A stretch of DNA of 64,000 bases from Nonomuraea wenchangensis (GTDB lineage Bacteria; Actinomycetota; Actinomycetes; Streptosporangiales; Streptosporangiaceae), in NCBI RefSeq assembly GCF_900111685.1, contig NZ_FOHX01000019.1, forward strand, positions 50,170-114,169. The letters are read 5' to 3'. Numbering within the stretch: position 1 is the stretch's first letter; each line of letters begins with the position of its first letter. Shown piece by piece: positions 8,629 through 16,544 of the stretch. Below the pieces are notes generated by a model. That model worked only from the letters and a program-made list of their open reading frames with translations. It had not been told where the DNA came from and made no database searches. The translations under genes and the position numbers were made by a program.

Positions 8629-8654
8629 GGAACCTGAACCTGCCTTCGCCCGTC
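8629..8654 (+). promoter_or_regulatory. Possible ECF-sigma promoter
   Basis: GGAAC (8629-8633), a 17-bp spacer and CGTC (8651-8654) match the general ECF pattern, 40 bp before the start codon of a secreted protein gene. Seen by eye only. Confidence 0.35.
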
Positions 8655-8694
8655 CACGTACCTCCCGTCACAAGCGCTAACTAGGAGGCAACGG

Positions 8695-9843
8695 ATGCGG
8701 CCACGCATCATCACACTCTGCGCTGTTGCGGTCGTCTTGGGAGCGACTCTCACCACTCCCGCACACGCCACCACCAGGACTCGTTTCGACGTCACCAACC
8801 TTGTGTCGGACGTCCAGGGCAAAGCCCCGGTCACCGACGCCAAGGTCGTCAACCCGTGGGGCCTGGCCATGGGCAAGACACTGTGGGTCTCCAACACGGG
8901 CACCGGCACCGCCACGGTCTACTCCGGCACCGGCAAGAAGGAGCAGACCGAGGTGTGGATCCCCGGCGGAGCACCCACCGGCCAGGTCTTCAACCCCGGC
9001 AGCGGCTTCACCGTCAAGGGCAAGCCCGCCACGTTCATCTTCTCCAGCCCGAGCGGCGCCATCACCGGCTGGAACGCCGAGGTGGACCCGAAGAACGCCG
9101 TCATCGCCGCGTTCACCCGGGGCGCCGACTACAAGGGGCTGGAGCTCGTCCAGACCGAGGACGACGCCTTCCTGCTGGCCGCCGACTTCGCCGGTGGCCG
9201 CGTCCACGCCTTCGACCAGGACTTCCAGCGCATCAACCTGTCGCGCTGGCAGTTCAGGGACCCGGGGGTGCCGAGCAACTACCACGCCTACAACGTGGCG
9301 GTGGCCAACGGCAACATCTGGGTGTCGTACGCGCTGCGCGACCCGTCCACCGGCAAGCCGGTCTTCGGCAACGGCAAGGGCTTCGTGAGCCGGTTCAACG
9401 CCTCCGGCCGCGTCACCGGCCGCATCTCCCGCGTCGGGCTCAACGCCCCCTGGGGCATCACCGCGGCGCCCAAGGGCTGGGGCCAGTACGCCGGCGCCCT
9501 GCTCGTCGGCAACTTCGGCGACGGCACCGTGCACGCCTACAAGCGCAGCCGTCACCTCGGCGCGCTGACCACGGCGAACGGCCGGCCGATCGTGCTGCCG
9601 GGCCTGTGGGACCTGGAGCCGGGCACCGCGGCCACCGGCGGCGAGCGTTCCCTGTGGTTCTCCGCGGGCATCGACGGCACCAAGCACGGCCTGATCGGCG
9701 TCATCACCCCGCAGGGCGTGAAGCCGACCTCCACCGGCGCGGCGGCCAACCCGTCCGCCTCCCCGAGGCACCCTTCGGGGCACAAGACGAGCGCCCCAGC
9801 CACCACCTCGCCGTCCTCCCAGAACCCGTACGGCGGGTATTAG
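8695..9843 (+). CDS. Secreted TIGR03118-family beta-propeller-like protein
   Basis: A 382-residue protein with a Sec signal peptide (residues 1-26, cleavage around AHA-TTR). It continues with the repeated strand pattern of TIGR03118 proteins: VNPWGLAMGKTLWVSNTGTG, FIFSSPSGAITGWN, GRVHAFDQDF, APWGITAAP and LLVGNFGDGTVHAY. The fold is probably a beta-propeller; the function is unknown. The last 45 residues are Ser/Thr/Pro-rich, like a flexible tail. The ribosome site AGGAGG is ideal. An ECF-like promoter lies upstream and two large hairpins lie downstream. Confidence 0.85.
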   Translation: MRPRIITLCAVAVVLGATLTTPAHATTRTRFDVTNLVSDVQGKAPVTDAKVVNPWGLAMGKTLWVSNTGTGTATVYSGTGKKEQTEVWIPGGAPTGQVFNPGSGFTVKGKPATFIFSSPSGAITGWNAEVDPKNAVIAAFTRGADYKGLELVQTEDDAFLLAADFAGGRVHAFDQDFQRINLSRWQFRDPGVPSNYHAYNVAVANGNIWVSYALRDPSTGKPVFGNGKGFVSRFNASGRVTGRISRVGLNAPWGITAAPKGWGQYAGALLVGNFGDGTVHAYKRSRHLGALTTANGRPIVLPGLWDLEPGTAATGGERSLWFSAGIDGTKHGLIGVITPQGVKPTSTGAAANPSASPRHPSGHKTSAPATTSPSSQNPYGGY

Positions 9844-9858
9844 GCCGGCGCTCTCGCG

Positions 9859-9929
9859 CCGCCGTCCCCGGCGGGCTGCTCGCCCGGCGAGGAGCGCAGC
9901 TCGCCGAGACAGCGAGCCGGGGACGGCGG
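9859..9929. terminator. Large nested hairpin between convergent genes
   Basis: A perfect 14-bp stem, CCGCCGTCCCCGGC (9859-9872) with GCCGGGGACGGCGG (9916-9929), encloses 43 bases that contain a smaller stem, GGCGAG with CTCGCC. It lies just after the stop of the secreted protein gene. There is no T-tract; it probably acts as a bidirectional terminator or processing signal. Confidence 0.55.
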
Positions 9930-9940
9930 TCCCGCAGGCG

Positions 9941-9974
9941 TTTCCGGCGCGGCCGGCGCGAGCCGCGCCGGAAA
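9941..9974. terminator. 13-bp stem-loop terminator
   Basis: TTTCCGGCGCGGC (9941-9953), an 8-base loop, and GCCGCGCCGGAAA (9962-9974) pair perfectly. The A/T ends give short U runs in both directions. It sits 22 bp from the stop codon of the convergent HAD gene. Confidence 0.7.
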
Positions 9975-9996
9975 CAACCCCTTCAGGACCCAGAGG

Positions 9997-10593
9997 TCAG
10001 AACGCGCCGGCGAGCACGGCCGCCAGGTCGGCCGCCGTCCGGAAGTGCACCCCGGTCATGCCGAGGGCCCGGGCGGCCTCGACGTTCGGCAGCCGGTCGT
10101 CGACGAACAGGCACCGCTCCGGCGGCACGCCGGCCCGCTCGGCGGCGATCTCGTAGATGCGCGGGTCGGGCTTGGCCACCCGCACCCGGTGGCTGCTGAC
10201 CAGGTCGTCGGCGAAGTGACGCAGGCCCAGCCGGTCGAGATGCTCCTCCACGGTGTCCATGGCGTTGGTCACGAGGATCACCGGGACGTGCCGCTGAGCG
10301 CTCGCCAGCAGCGCCCTGACCTCCTCGTCGACGAAGAACGGCACCTCCAGGAACTCGGCGACCGCCTGCCTGGCCGCCTCTCCCCCGCCGAGCGCGGCGA
10401 CGACGGACTCCGCCCATTCGCTCTCGGTGGCGAGTCCCAGCGTGGGCGGCCCGATCAGGGCGGGATCGAAGGCCGTCTTCCGCAGCGGCAGGCCGTAACG
10501 GGCCTCGATCTCGGCCTGGACGCCGTGGTCGAACTGGCGCAGCACTCCGTCAAGGTCCGACAGGACCGCATCAAACCGGATCACAGTGCTCAT
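9997..10593 (-). CDS. HAD-superfamily hydrolase (phosphoglycolate-phosphatase-like)
   Basis: A 198-residue HAD subfamily IA phosphatase. Motif I is AVLSDLDGVLRQFD, motif II VILVTNAMDTV, motif III VAKPDPRIYEIAA, and motif IV RCLFVDDRLPNVEAAR. Length fits the compact family with an alpha-helical cap. The substrate is not identifiable. The ATG at 10593 (MSTVIRFDAV) is used; a GTG at 10623 would add 10 residues but has no ribosome site. It is divergent from the DUF4253 gene. Confidence 0.85.
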   Translation of the reverse strand: MSTVIRFDAVLSDLDGVLRQFDHGVQAEIEARYGLPLRKTAFDPALIGPPTLGLATESEWAESVVAALGGGEAARQAVAEFLEVPFFVDEEVRALLASAQRHVPVILVTNAMDTVEEHLDRLGLRHFADDLVSSHRVRVAKPDPRIYEIAAERAGVPPERCLFVDDRLPNVEAARALGMTGVHFRTAADLAAVLAGAF

Positions 10594-10692
10594 TGTCGCA
10601 GCTCGCGCCTTTTCCCGTACCACCGGAAGGCCCCTGAGCGATCGTCGGCACTACCATCTCCGAGACAGGATTCGGTATCGGAACGGTAGGGC

Positions 10693-11511
10693 ATGAACGA
10701 TCACCGGCTGCCAAAGGAGCTGTGCCGGCTGTTCCCCGACGGCGGCAGGGGGCGCAGCCTCGGCGCGTCGCTGCCTCCGGGCGAGCTGGTCTGGCCCGAT
10801 CCCGGTTACACGGGGCAGGGCCGGGCGGTGACGCCCGCGTTCTGGATGAGCTCCGACCCGGTCGCCGGCGAGGACTGGGCGCTCATGCGCGCCTGGCATC
10901 CGCACAGCGGGCTGTGGCCGCTGCTGCTGGACGAGTCCGCGCAGCCGTGGGCGGTGGGGCAGGTCGTCCCCGACGATCCCCGCCAGATCGACCACTTCAC
11001 CCCCGAGGGCTTCATGACGGAGGTGTGGCAGGAGTGGGTGGCGCAGATGCCGGCGGACGCGATGGAGGAGCTGGAGCCGTACGGCGCGATCTGCCCGGGC
11101 CCGGCGCCGCCGGGCGAGCTGAGGGCCGATCCTGAGGCGGTCGCCGACTGGTACGCGGACCGGCTGGCCGCGCGCGGCCTGCCGCTCGGCCTGGTCGCCG
11201 CGGGACGCGGGGCGGACGCGCTGGCCGTGATGGGCTGGCAGGGGGCGCTGCACCACAACGAGTGGATGGTGCCGATGGCGGCGGTCGTGCGGAGCTGGGA
11301 GGAGCGGTTCGGGGCGCGGGTGGTGAGCGTGGGCTTCAACACGCTCGAACTGAGCGTGGCCGCCCCGCCGGTGGACCCGGAGCACGCGCTGCACGTGGCG
11401 GCCGAGCACTGGACGTTCTGCCCGGACAACGTCGTGCAGGGCCCCGGCGACCTGCGGGGGTACGCCGAGCAGATCATCGGCGGGCACGCGTGGTCGTTCT
11501 GGTGGGACTGA
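10693..11511 (+). CDS. DUF4253 domain protein
   Basis: A 272-residue soluble protein. The C-terminal half matches the DUF4253 pattern: WEERFGARVVSVGFNTLELSV followed by a VDPEHALHVAAEHWTFCPDN block and a Trp-rich end. The N-terminal half is Pro/Trp-rich (FWMSSDPV, MRAWHPHSGLWPLLL). The family is common in actinomycetes; its role is unknown. The stop codon is the first of three in-frame TGA codons in a 15-bp tandem repeat. Confidence 0.75.
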   Translation: MNDHRLPKELCRLFPDGGRGRSLGASLPPGELVWPDPGYTGQGRAVTPAFWMSSDPVAGEDWALMRAWHPHSGLWPLLLDESAQPWAVGQVVPDDPRQIDHFTPEGFMTEVWQEWVAQMPADAMEELEPYGAICPGPAPPGELRADPEAVADWYADRLAARGLPLGLVAAGRGADALAVMGWQGALHHNEWMVPMAAVVRSWEERFGARVVSVGFNTLELSVAAPPVDPEHALHVAAEHWTFCPDNVVQGPGDLRGYAEQIIGGHAWSFWWD

Positions 11512-11551
11512 GCCCATGTCAACTGAGCCCGCGTCAACTGAGCCCGCGTCA
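11507..11551. repeat. Tandem repeat, 3 x 15 bp, over a stop codon
   Basis: Units ACTGAGCCCATGTCA (11507-11521) and twice ACTGAGCCCGCGTCA (11522-11536, 11537-11551). Each repeats the TGA stop of the DUF4253 gene in frame. The last unit forms the left arm of the terminator hairpin and reaches the stop codon of the convergent methyltransferase gene. Confidence 0.85.
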
Positions 11552-11563
11552 CGGGACGCGGGC
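11542..11563. terminator. Convergent-gene hairpin
   Basis: GCCCGCGTC (11542-11550), loop ACGG, GACGCGGGC (11555-11563): a perfect 9-bp stem. It covers the stop codon of the minus-strand methyltransferase gene. No T-run. Confidence 0.55.
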
Positions 11564-12382
11564 CACCGCGCCGTAGGTGCCCGACGCGCTCGGGTCGTCC
11601 AGGCCGCCGGCGTCGTGACCGTCGGGCCGCCACTCCGGGACCCACACCAGCCCCGGATCGACCAGCTCCAGGCCGTCCAGCAGCGCCGCCACCTCCTCCC
11701 TGGCGCGGATCGCGTGACCGGGCAGCGTCATCGCCAGCAGGTCGTGGATGGCGGGCAGCAGCTCGGGCGGCACCGCGTCGAACGTGGTCTGCAGCAGCGA
11801 CAGGAAGCTGCCCTCCGGCACCGCCTGGCGGACGCGCTTGATCACGTAGTGGAAGTACTCCTCGTCGTTCAGGCTGTGGGTCGACAGCAGCAGCACCGCC
11901 ACGGGCCGGTCCCAGTCGAGGAAGGTGCGCATGACGTGGTCGTCGAGGACCTCGTCGATGTCGCGTACGTCGCCCTCCACGACGCGGACCAGATCGGTGA
12001 CGGGCTCGATGGTCGCCCGTGCCCCGGCCAGCACCATGGGGTCGTTCTCCACGTAGACGACCCTGGGCCGGCCGCCCGGGAGCGCCTCGCGGGCCACGTC
12101 GTGCAACTGCCGGCCGGCGGGCAGCCCGGAGGGAACACCGCTGCCGACGATGACGAATTGTTCGACGCGCTCGGCGGCCAGCCAGCGCACCACTCGGCGC
12201 ACATGGTGGAGCACCGCCCGCGCGGCTTTCGTGGTGATCGGAGCCGCGATGTCATAACGCCGCATCGCATCCCGGTCGGCCACGAAGTTGTTCTTTCCAC
12301 CCGCGGCCGCGTCGAGGATGCGGGTGGCACTGGCCTGGGTCATCTCCAGCTTCGCCAGGTTTCGGATGGCACGCTGACGCAT
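11549..12382 (-). CDS. DUF574-type SAM-dependent methyltransferase
   Basis: A 277-residue protein of the actinobacterial SAM methyltransferase family PF04672 (DUF574). Visible features are the N-terminal RILDAAAGGKNNFVADRDAM segment typical of the family, FVIVGSGVPSG (SAM loop), VVYVENDPMVLAGAR (acidic ribose-binding end of strand 2) and a C-terminal LVWVPEWRPDG motif. Substrates are unknown; members often sit beside XRE/DUF5753 regulators, as here. The ATG at 12382 is preferred over an upstream start. Confidence 0.85.
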   Translation of the reverse strand: MRQRAIRNLAKLEMTQASATRILDAAAGGKNNFVADRDAMRRYDIAAPITTKAARAVLHHVRRVVRWLAAERVEQFVIVGSGVPSGLPAGRQLHDVAREALPGGRPRVVYVENDPMVLAGARATIEPVTDLVRVVEGDVRDIDEVLDDHVMRTFLDWDRPVAVLLLSTHSLNDEEYFHYVIKRVRQAVPEGSFLSLLQTTFDAVPPELLPAIHDLLAMTLPGHAIRAREEVAALLDGLELVDPGLVWVPEWRPDGHDAGGLDDPSASGTYGAVARVP

Positions 12383-12537
12383 TGAGTGTTGCCCCTTTCC
12401 CCTCGCCCACAATCTCGGGAAAAGTTGTCCTTTCGGACCCCACTCGATGACCCAGAACCTATGATCCCCGCCGGGTGAGAGAAAACAACACGAAATGCCA
12501 TTAGTTTTGGGTATATCTGGCTAACCGCCGAGAACGA

Positions 12538-13800
12538 TCACTTTCCGAGCGAACGCGAAAGCCTTTCGCAATGGGCGCTCAGCAGCTCGACGGTCTCCTC
12601 GCGGGTGGTCGTCGTCACCGACAGCTTGGTGAACGCCTGGTGGTAGGCCTCCACCGCGCCGTTGTCGGTGAGCAGCTCGTCGCGCTCGATGCCGTGCGCG
12701 CAGGCGATGTCGGATTCGTACGCCTCCGCGAAGCGCCAGAGCGTGAAGGGGCCGGTGCGCGGCACGTACGCCGGGTCGTCCATCGGCACCACGTGCAGCG
12801 AGACGTTGGGCCGCTTGGCCTGGTCCATCAGCGTCTCCAGCTGGCGCAGCTGGATGTGCCTGCCGACGATCGAGCGCAGCAGCACGCTCTCGTCGATGAT
12901 CGCCCACAGCACGACGCCGCTCTCCCGGTTGAGCGCCTCCTGGCGGGCCGTCACCAGGGCGAGCGCCTCCTCGACCGTCGGCTGGCCGAGCGTGGCCGGG
13001 CCCATCACGGTGATCGCGGCCCGGGCGTAGTCCTCGGTCTGCAGCAGCGGCGGCACGAACTGGGTGTGGAAGGTGCGGATCAGCGTGGCCCGCTGCTCCA
13101 GCGCGTAGGTGGTGGCCAGCCAGACCGGGATGGAGTGCGCGTCGTACCAGGCGGCCTCGCGCTCGCCGCGGGCCAGCGACAGGACGTACTCGCGGATCGG
13201 CGGCGAGCCGACGCCGAAGAGGGTGAGCAGCCGCTCGACGGTGATCGGCGGCGGCGCGAGCCGGCCCTCCTCGATGGCGGGGATCGGCGCCGCGCCCTTG
13301 CCGAGCGCGGTCTCGACCTGCTCGACCGTGAGGTCGGCGGCCAGCCGCAGCCCGTGCAGCCGGCGGCCGAGCGCGCGGCGCTGCGGGCCGCTCAGCGGGG
13401 CGGCGGCCTCGGGGATGCCGTCGGCGGGCTCGGGCCCGGGCTCGTCGGGCAGGCCCTCGGCCCTGCGCGCGAGGTCGACCACGCCGCGCAGCACGCTCAG
13501 CGACGCCTCGGACAGGCCCGAGGCGGACAGGCCGAGCGTCGCGGCGCGCACCTGGAGGTCCTCCACCGCGCCGGACTCCAGGTGGTCGTCGCCGACCAGC
13601 CAGCCCACGCTCACCTGGAGGCAGGAGGCCAGCGCCCGCAGCACCTGGAGCGTCGGGTTGGTCTGTTTGCCCGTGCGGAGCTGGCTGACGTAGGCGCGGG
13701 TGATGGGGATGCCCGCCTCCGTCAGCGTGGAGGCGACCTGCGCGCCCGTGAATCCGCGCTTGGTCAGCGCGAGATCGAGCCGCTCGGCGAAGTTCGCCAC
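12538..13800 (-). CDS. Two-HTH regulator: EspR-like domain fused to XRE-DUF5753
   Basis: A 420-residue regulator. Residues 1-130 resemble the whole of mycobacterial EspR: an HTH with AYVSQLRTGKQTNPTLQVLR, then a helical part ending DLARRAEGLPDEPG. Residues about 140-200 form a second, weaker XRE-type helical bundle (GRRLHGLRLAADLTVEQVE). Residues about 215-415 are a DUF5753 sensor-like domain (YDAHSIPVWLATTYALEQRA, VPPLLQTEDYARA, LHVVPMDDPAYVP). XRE-DUF5753 proteins are common in actinomycetes, but an EspR module in front is unusual. It is divergent from the gene at 14031. Confidence 0.8.
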   Translation of the reverse strand: MANFAERLDLALTKRGFTGAQVASTLTEAGIPITRAYVSQLRTGKQTNPTLQVLRALASCLQVSVGWLVGDDHLESGAVEDLQVRAATLGLSASGLSEASLSVLRGVVDLARRAEGLPDEPGPEPADGIPEAAAPLSGPQRRALGRRLHGLRLAADLTVEQVETALGKGAAPIPAIEEGRLAPPPITVERLLTLFGVGSPPIREYVLSLARGEREAAWYDAHSIPVWLATTYALEQRATLIRTFHTQFVPPLLQTEDYARAAITVMGPATLGQPTVEEALALVTARQEALNRESGVVLWAIIDESVLLRSIVGRHIQLRQLETLMDQAKRPNVSLHVVPMDDPAYVPRTGPFTLWRFAEAYESDIACAHGIERDELLTDNGAVEAYHQAFTKLSVTTTTREETVELLSAHCERLSRSLGK

Positions 13801-13913
13801 GGCACACCTCCTACTGCCCGTGAACTTTTCCAGCGTAAGGGACGCGGGGCCCGGTGTCCCCCGCCATGCGGGCTAGCTCTGCCCCGCGGGTGGGAACCAA
13901 CTTATGCGGAAAC

Positions 13914-13949
13914 TGTCAGTTGACATAGCCCCCTTCCAAAGCAGACTAT
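13914..13949 (+). promoter_or_regulatory. Sigma-70-type promoter with palindrome at -35
   Basis: TTGACA (13920-13925), 18 bp, GACTAT (13944-13949). The -35 box is half of the palindrome TGTCA-GT-TGACA (13914-13925), a possible operator for the divergent two-HTH regulator. The gene at 14031 starts about 80 bp downstream. Confidence 0.5.
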
Positions 13950-14030
13950 CGGAGCACGTTGATAAGTGAGGCTTAACGGCCGGAAGATTCTGGAGAGAGT
14001 TCCCCGACGAGGAGGTGGCCGGAGGTGACC

Positions 14031-14783
14031 ATGGAAGTCTCGGGCGGTTCCTGGTTCCAAGAGGATTCGGTCCCTTCCCCGCAGGAGCGCGTGGTACACC
14101 GCATCTGCGGCCGCGTCGCCGGGGTGGACGTGCACGTCGCCGATCTGCCACTGGGCGGCGTACAGGTCTGGCTGGACGACGCCGGCGACCGCTGGCGGCA
14201 CTACCACCGGATGGCCCGCGAGCTGCGGCTGGCCGGCTGGCACACGGAGACCGGGCCCGACCGGCTGCTGCTGCTCGGCTGGAGCTCGGTGTGCCTCAGC
14301 CACCGCGCGAGGATGCTGGGCGCGGCGCTGTCGGGACGGCTCGCCGACTTCGACCGTACGGCGTTCACCGCCGTCATGGCCGCCACCCGGCTGCTGCACG
14401 ACGGCTTCCCCGCCCAGGACCTCGCCGCCGAGGTGGAGGCGCGCTGCCGCCACCTGCTGCGCTGGCCCGAGCGGCTGGCCGACCTCGACGGCCTCGAACG
14501 TACGTCGTCGCTGGAGCCCATGCGGCTCCGCCTGGCCCAGGTGGCCGGGCTGGAGGCCAAGGTGGGCCGGCGCTGCGGCGAGCACCTGGCGCTCGCGGCC
14601 AAGGTCGCGCGGATGGTCGCCGGCGGCGCGATGCCGGCCGCCGCCCGCGCGGGCGGAACGCGGTCCCGGCACGCCGGCCGGACGGCCGAGCGGGCCGGCC
14701 TGGGCCAGCGGGCCGGGCTGACCGAGCGCATGGTCTGCGTCAGCGTGCCGAACCGGGCCTTGAGCGCGGTGACCTCGCGATGA
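14031..14783 (+). CDS. Hypothetical protein
   Basis: A 250-residue protein of no recognised family. The N-terminal half has short beta-like segments (VHRICGRVAGVDVHVADLPL, GGVQVWLDDAGDRWRHYHRM); the middle is helical and Arg/Leu-rich; the last 60 residues are basic and low in complexity. No signal peptide or membrane segment. The ATG at 14031 lies five bases after GGAGG. It has a clear promoter and is divergent from an EspR/XRE regulator, so it may be a target of that regulator. Its stop overlaps a possible downstream start (ATGA). Confidence 0.65.
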   Translation: MEVSGGSWFQEDSVPSPQERVVHRICGRVAGVDVHVADLPLGGVQVWLDDAGDRWRHYHRMARELRLAGWHTETGPDRLLLLGWSSVCLSHRARMLGAALSGRLADFDRTAFTAVMAATRLLHDGFPAQDLAAEVEARCRHLLRWPERLADLDGLERTSSLEPMRLRLAQVAGLEAKVGRRCGEHLALAAKVARMVAGGAMPAAARAGGTRSRHAGRTAERAGLGQRAGLTERMVCVSVPNRALSAVTSR

Positions 14784-15520
14784 CGACCGCTTCACTCCAC
14801 ACGTACGCGCCGCCGCCCGGGAGCGGGCGCCGGCCGGTCACGACCGGCCGGCCCGGCCCGCTCGTCCCCCCAAGGGGACCGGCGGCGCGCCTGGCGCTGG
14901 CCCCGGCGCTGTCCTGCCTTCCCGGCACCGTGCGGCACGTGCCCGACAAAGTCGGCGCGGTGCTGTTGGCCAGCGCGGTAGCGGCTGGCGTGCTGGCCAA
15001 CCCGGAGGACAGCGCCTGGGGTCGGCTTGGTCCGCGTTCGCCGGGGTGCGGGGTCTCGCCCCGCCCCCGGCGGCGCGCGGCCCCGACGACAGATCACTTC
15101 ACCGAAATGCTGATGACCACTAGGGACGGGATCATCTCTGGCGGGGGTCCCGTCCCGTGCGGAGGCCGCGCGAGGCGCGTCTCCGTGTCCGAGGCCATCG
15201 GCATGGGGGCGATGCCGGGCAGTGCGATCGGCGTGACGGGCGCCGCTGTGCTGATCGGCCGGCCGTTCGGGAACGGTCCGGTGCCCAAGCGTTCCTCCGT
15301 GCTGGTGGCCGTCCTGATGGCCGCCGTTCCGCTCGACTCCGCGGCGCTGGTGCGGGTCGCCGCTGCGTCGGGCCATGAGACCGCACGTCGATCTCACCAT
15401 CGATCTCAACGTCGATCTCAGCGCGCGGCAGGTGGAGGGCCGGCGATGCCGAGCCGGCCCTCCGCCCACTCCGTGCGCGACCGGTTTCATCGGGTCACCA
15501 GCCCAGCCATGCACCGATAG
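14780..15520 (+). pseudogene. Degenerate or doubtful reading frame
   Basis: The frame opens by an ATGA overlap with the preceding gene and could encode 246 residues, but it looks decayed. Residues about 50-80 (DKVGAVLLASAVAAGVLA) resemble the first membrane helix of NhaA-type Na+/H+ antiporters. A second hydrophobic part (AIGMGAMPGSAIGVTGAAVL, then SSVLVAVLMAAVPLDSAALV) follows a non-typical stretch. The last 60 residues are Arg/Ser/His-rich and include a 12-bp DNA repeat. It could be a remnant of a membrane-protein gene or not coding at all. Confidence 0.3.
15385..15420. repeat. Tandem repeat, 3 x 12 bp
   Basis: ACGTCGATCTCA (15385-15396), CCATCGATCTCA (15397-15408), ACGTCGATCTCA (15409-15420). 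It lies in the degenerate stretch between 14.8 and 15.7 kb. From 15521 to 15725 I see no gene. Confidence 0.7.
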
Positions 15521-15725
15521 ACAGGAGCGGACATGCTCACGGACGAGACGCGCAGGTCACGACCACACGAGGTTCGCCCGGCCCGGCCAGGGCCGCCGCA
15601 CGACGAACCCGGCGCCGAGACGGAAGCACGCGGCGCGCACCGGCTGCGCAGAATTCGCAAGGTGCCCGCCCAGACGCCGACCGACGCCCGTGCGCACTGA
15701 TCCCGCCGCTCCCGAGGAGACCTCG

Positions 15726-16544
15726 ATGCGCACTCGTTCGGTGGTGAGCCGCGGCAGGGTGGGCGTGATCGTGGCGCCCGCGAACCCGTCGGCGGAGCCG
15801 GAGCTGACCCGCCTGCTCGGGTCACGGGCCGACATGCACGTGGCCCGCTTCCCCGTACGGCGCGGGCTGCCCCTGGCCGAGCGCCTGGAGAGCTACAACG
15901 ACGAGCTCCCCCTCATGGTGTACGCCTTCGACGGCCTGCCGCTCAACGCCATGGTCATGGCCTGCAGCGAGCCCCGCTACCTGCTCGGCCCCGACGAGGA
16001 CCGCGAGCAGTGCGCGAGGCTGAGCGCGGCGGCCGGCGCGCCGTTCGCCTCGTCCACCCTCGCCACGCGCGAGGCGCTGGCGCACGTCGGGGTGAGCGAC
16101 ATCGTGCTGGTGTCGCCGTACCAGCCGTGGCTGACGGAGCTCGCCGAGCGCTTCTGGAAGACCGCCGGGCTGACGGTCACCCAGACGGTGCAGGTGCGCG
16201 CCAAGACCGGCTACTCCTCGTACGCGGTCACCCCCTCCGAGCTGATCAGCCAGGTCGAGCTGGCCGACGTGCCCGAGGACGCGGTGCTGCTGTTCACCGG
16301 CACCGGCCTGCCCACGCTGCCCGTGCTCGGCCCGCTGAGCACCGGCAACGACCGGCTGCTGCTCACCTCGAACCTCTGCACGGCCTGGTGGGCGCTGTCA
16401 CGGGCCACCGGCCAGCACGTGACGCTGAGCCGCGTCCCCCACCGCAGCCGCGTCCCCGCGCAGGGAGGTCACGTCCCGGCGCAGGCAGGCCCCGTGCCGC
16501 CGCAGGGGAGCCCGGTCCCCGCGCAGGGGAGGCGCCCGGCATGA
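15726..16544 (+). CDS. Asp/Glu racemase-superfamily protein (maleate isomerase-like)
   Basis: A 272-residue enzyme of the aspartate/glutamate racemase fold, close to maleate cis-trans isomerases and arylmalonate decarboxylases. Two catalytic cysteines are in the expected places: Cys80 (NAMVMACSEPRYLL) and Cys218 (LLLTSNLCTAWWALS). Residues 240-272 are a repeat tail (VPAQ/VPPQ units) encoded by four 21-bp DNA repeats and not part of the fold. The ATG at 15726 follows GAGGAGA. Its stop overlaps the start of the FAD monooxygenase (ATGA), so the two are one operon and probably one pathway. Confidence 0.82.
   Translation: MRTRSVVSRGRVGVIVAPANPSAEPELTRLLGSRADMHVARFPVRRGLPLAERLESYNDELPLMVYAFDGLPLNAMVMACSEPRYLLGPDEDREQCARLSAAAGAPFASSTLATREALAHVGVSDIVLVSPYQPWLTELAERFWKTAGLTVTQTVQVRAKTGYSSYAVTPSELISQVELADVPEDAVLLFTGTGLPTLPVLGPLSTGNDRLLLTSNLCTAWWALSRATGQHVTLSRVPHRSRVPAQGGHVPAQAGPVPPQGSPVPAQGRRPA
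16449..16532. repeat. In-frame tandem repeat, 4 x 21 bp
   Basis: Units 16449-16469, 16470-16490, 16491-16511 and 16512-16532, each close to CGCGTCCCCGCGCAGGGAGG plus one base. It encodes a x-VP-x-Q-x-x tail at the C-terminus of the isomerase-like protein and ends 8 bp before the next start codon. Confidence 0.85.

Noticed and set aside
15375..15725. Longer N-terminus of the isomerase-like protein
   Set aside because: The frame is open, but the residues are Arg/Pro/Cys-rich and unlike the family; GAGGAGA supports the ATG at 15726.
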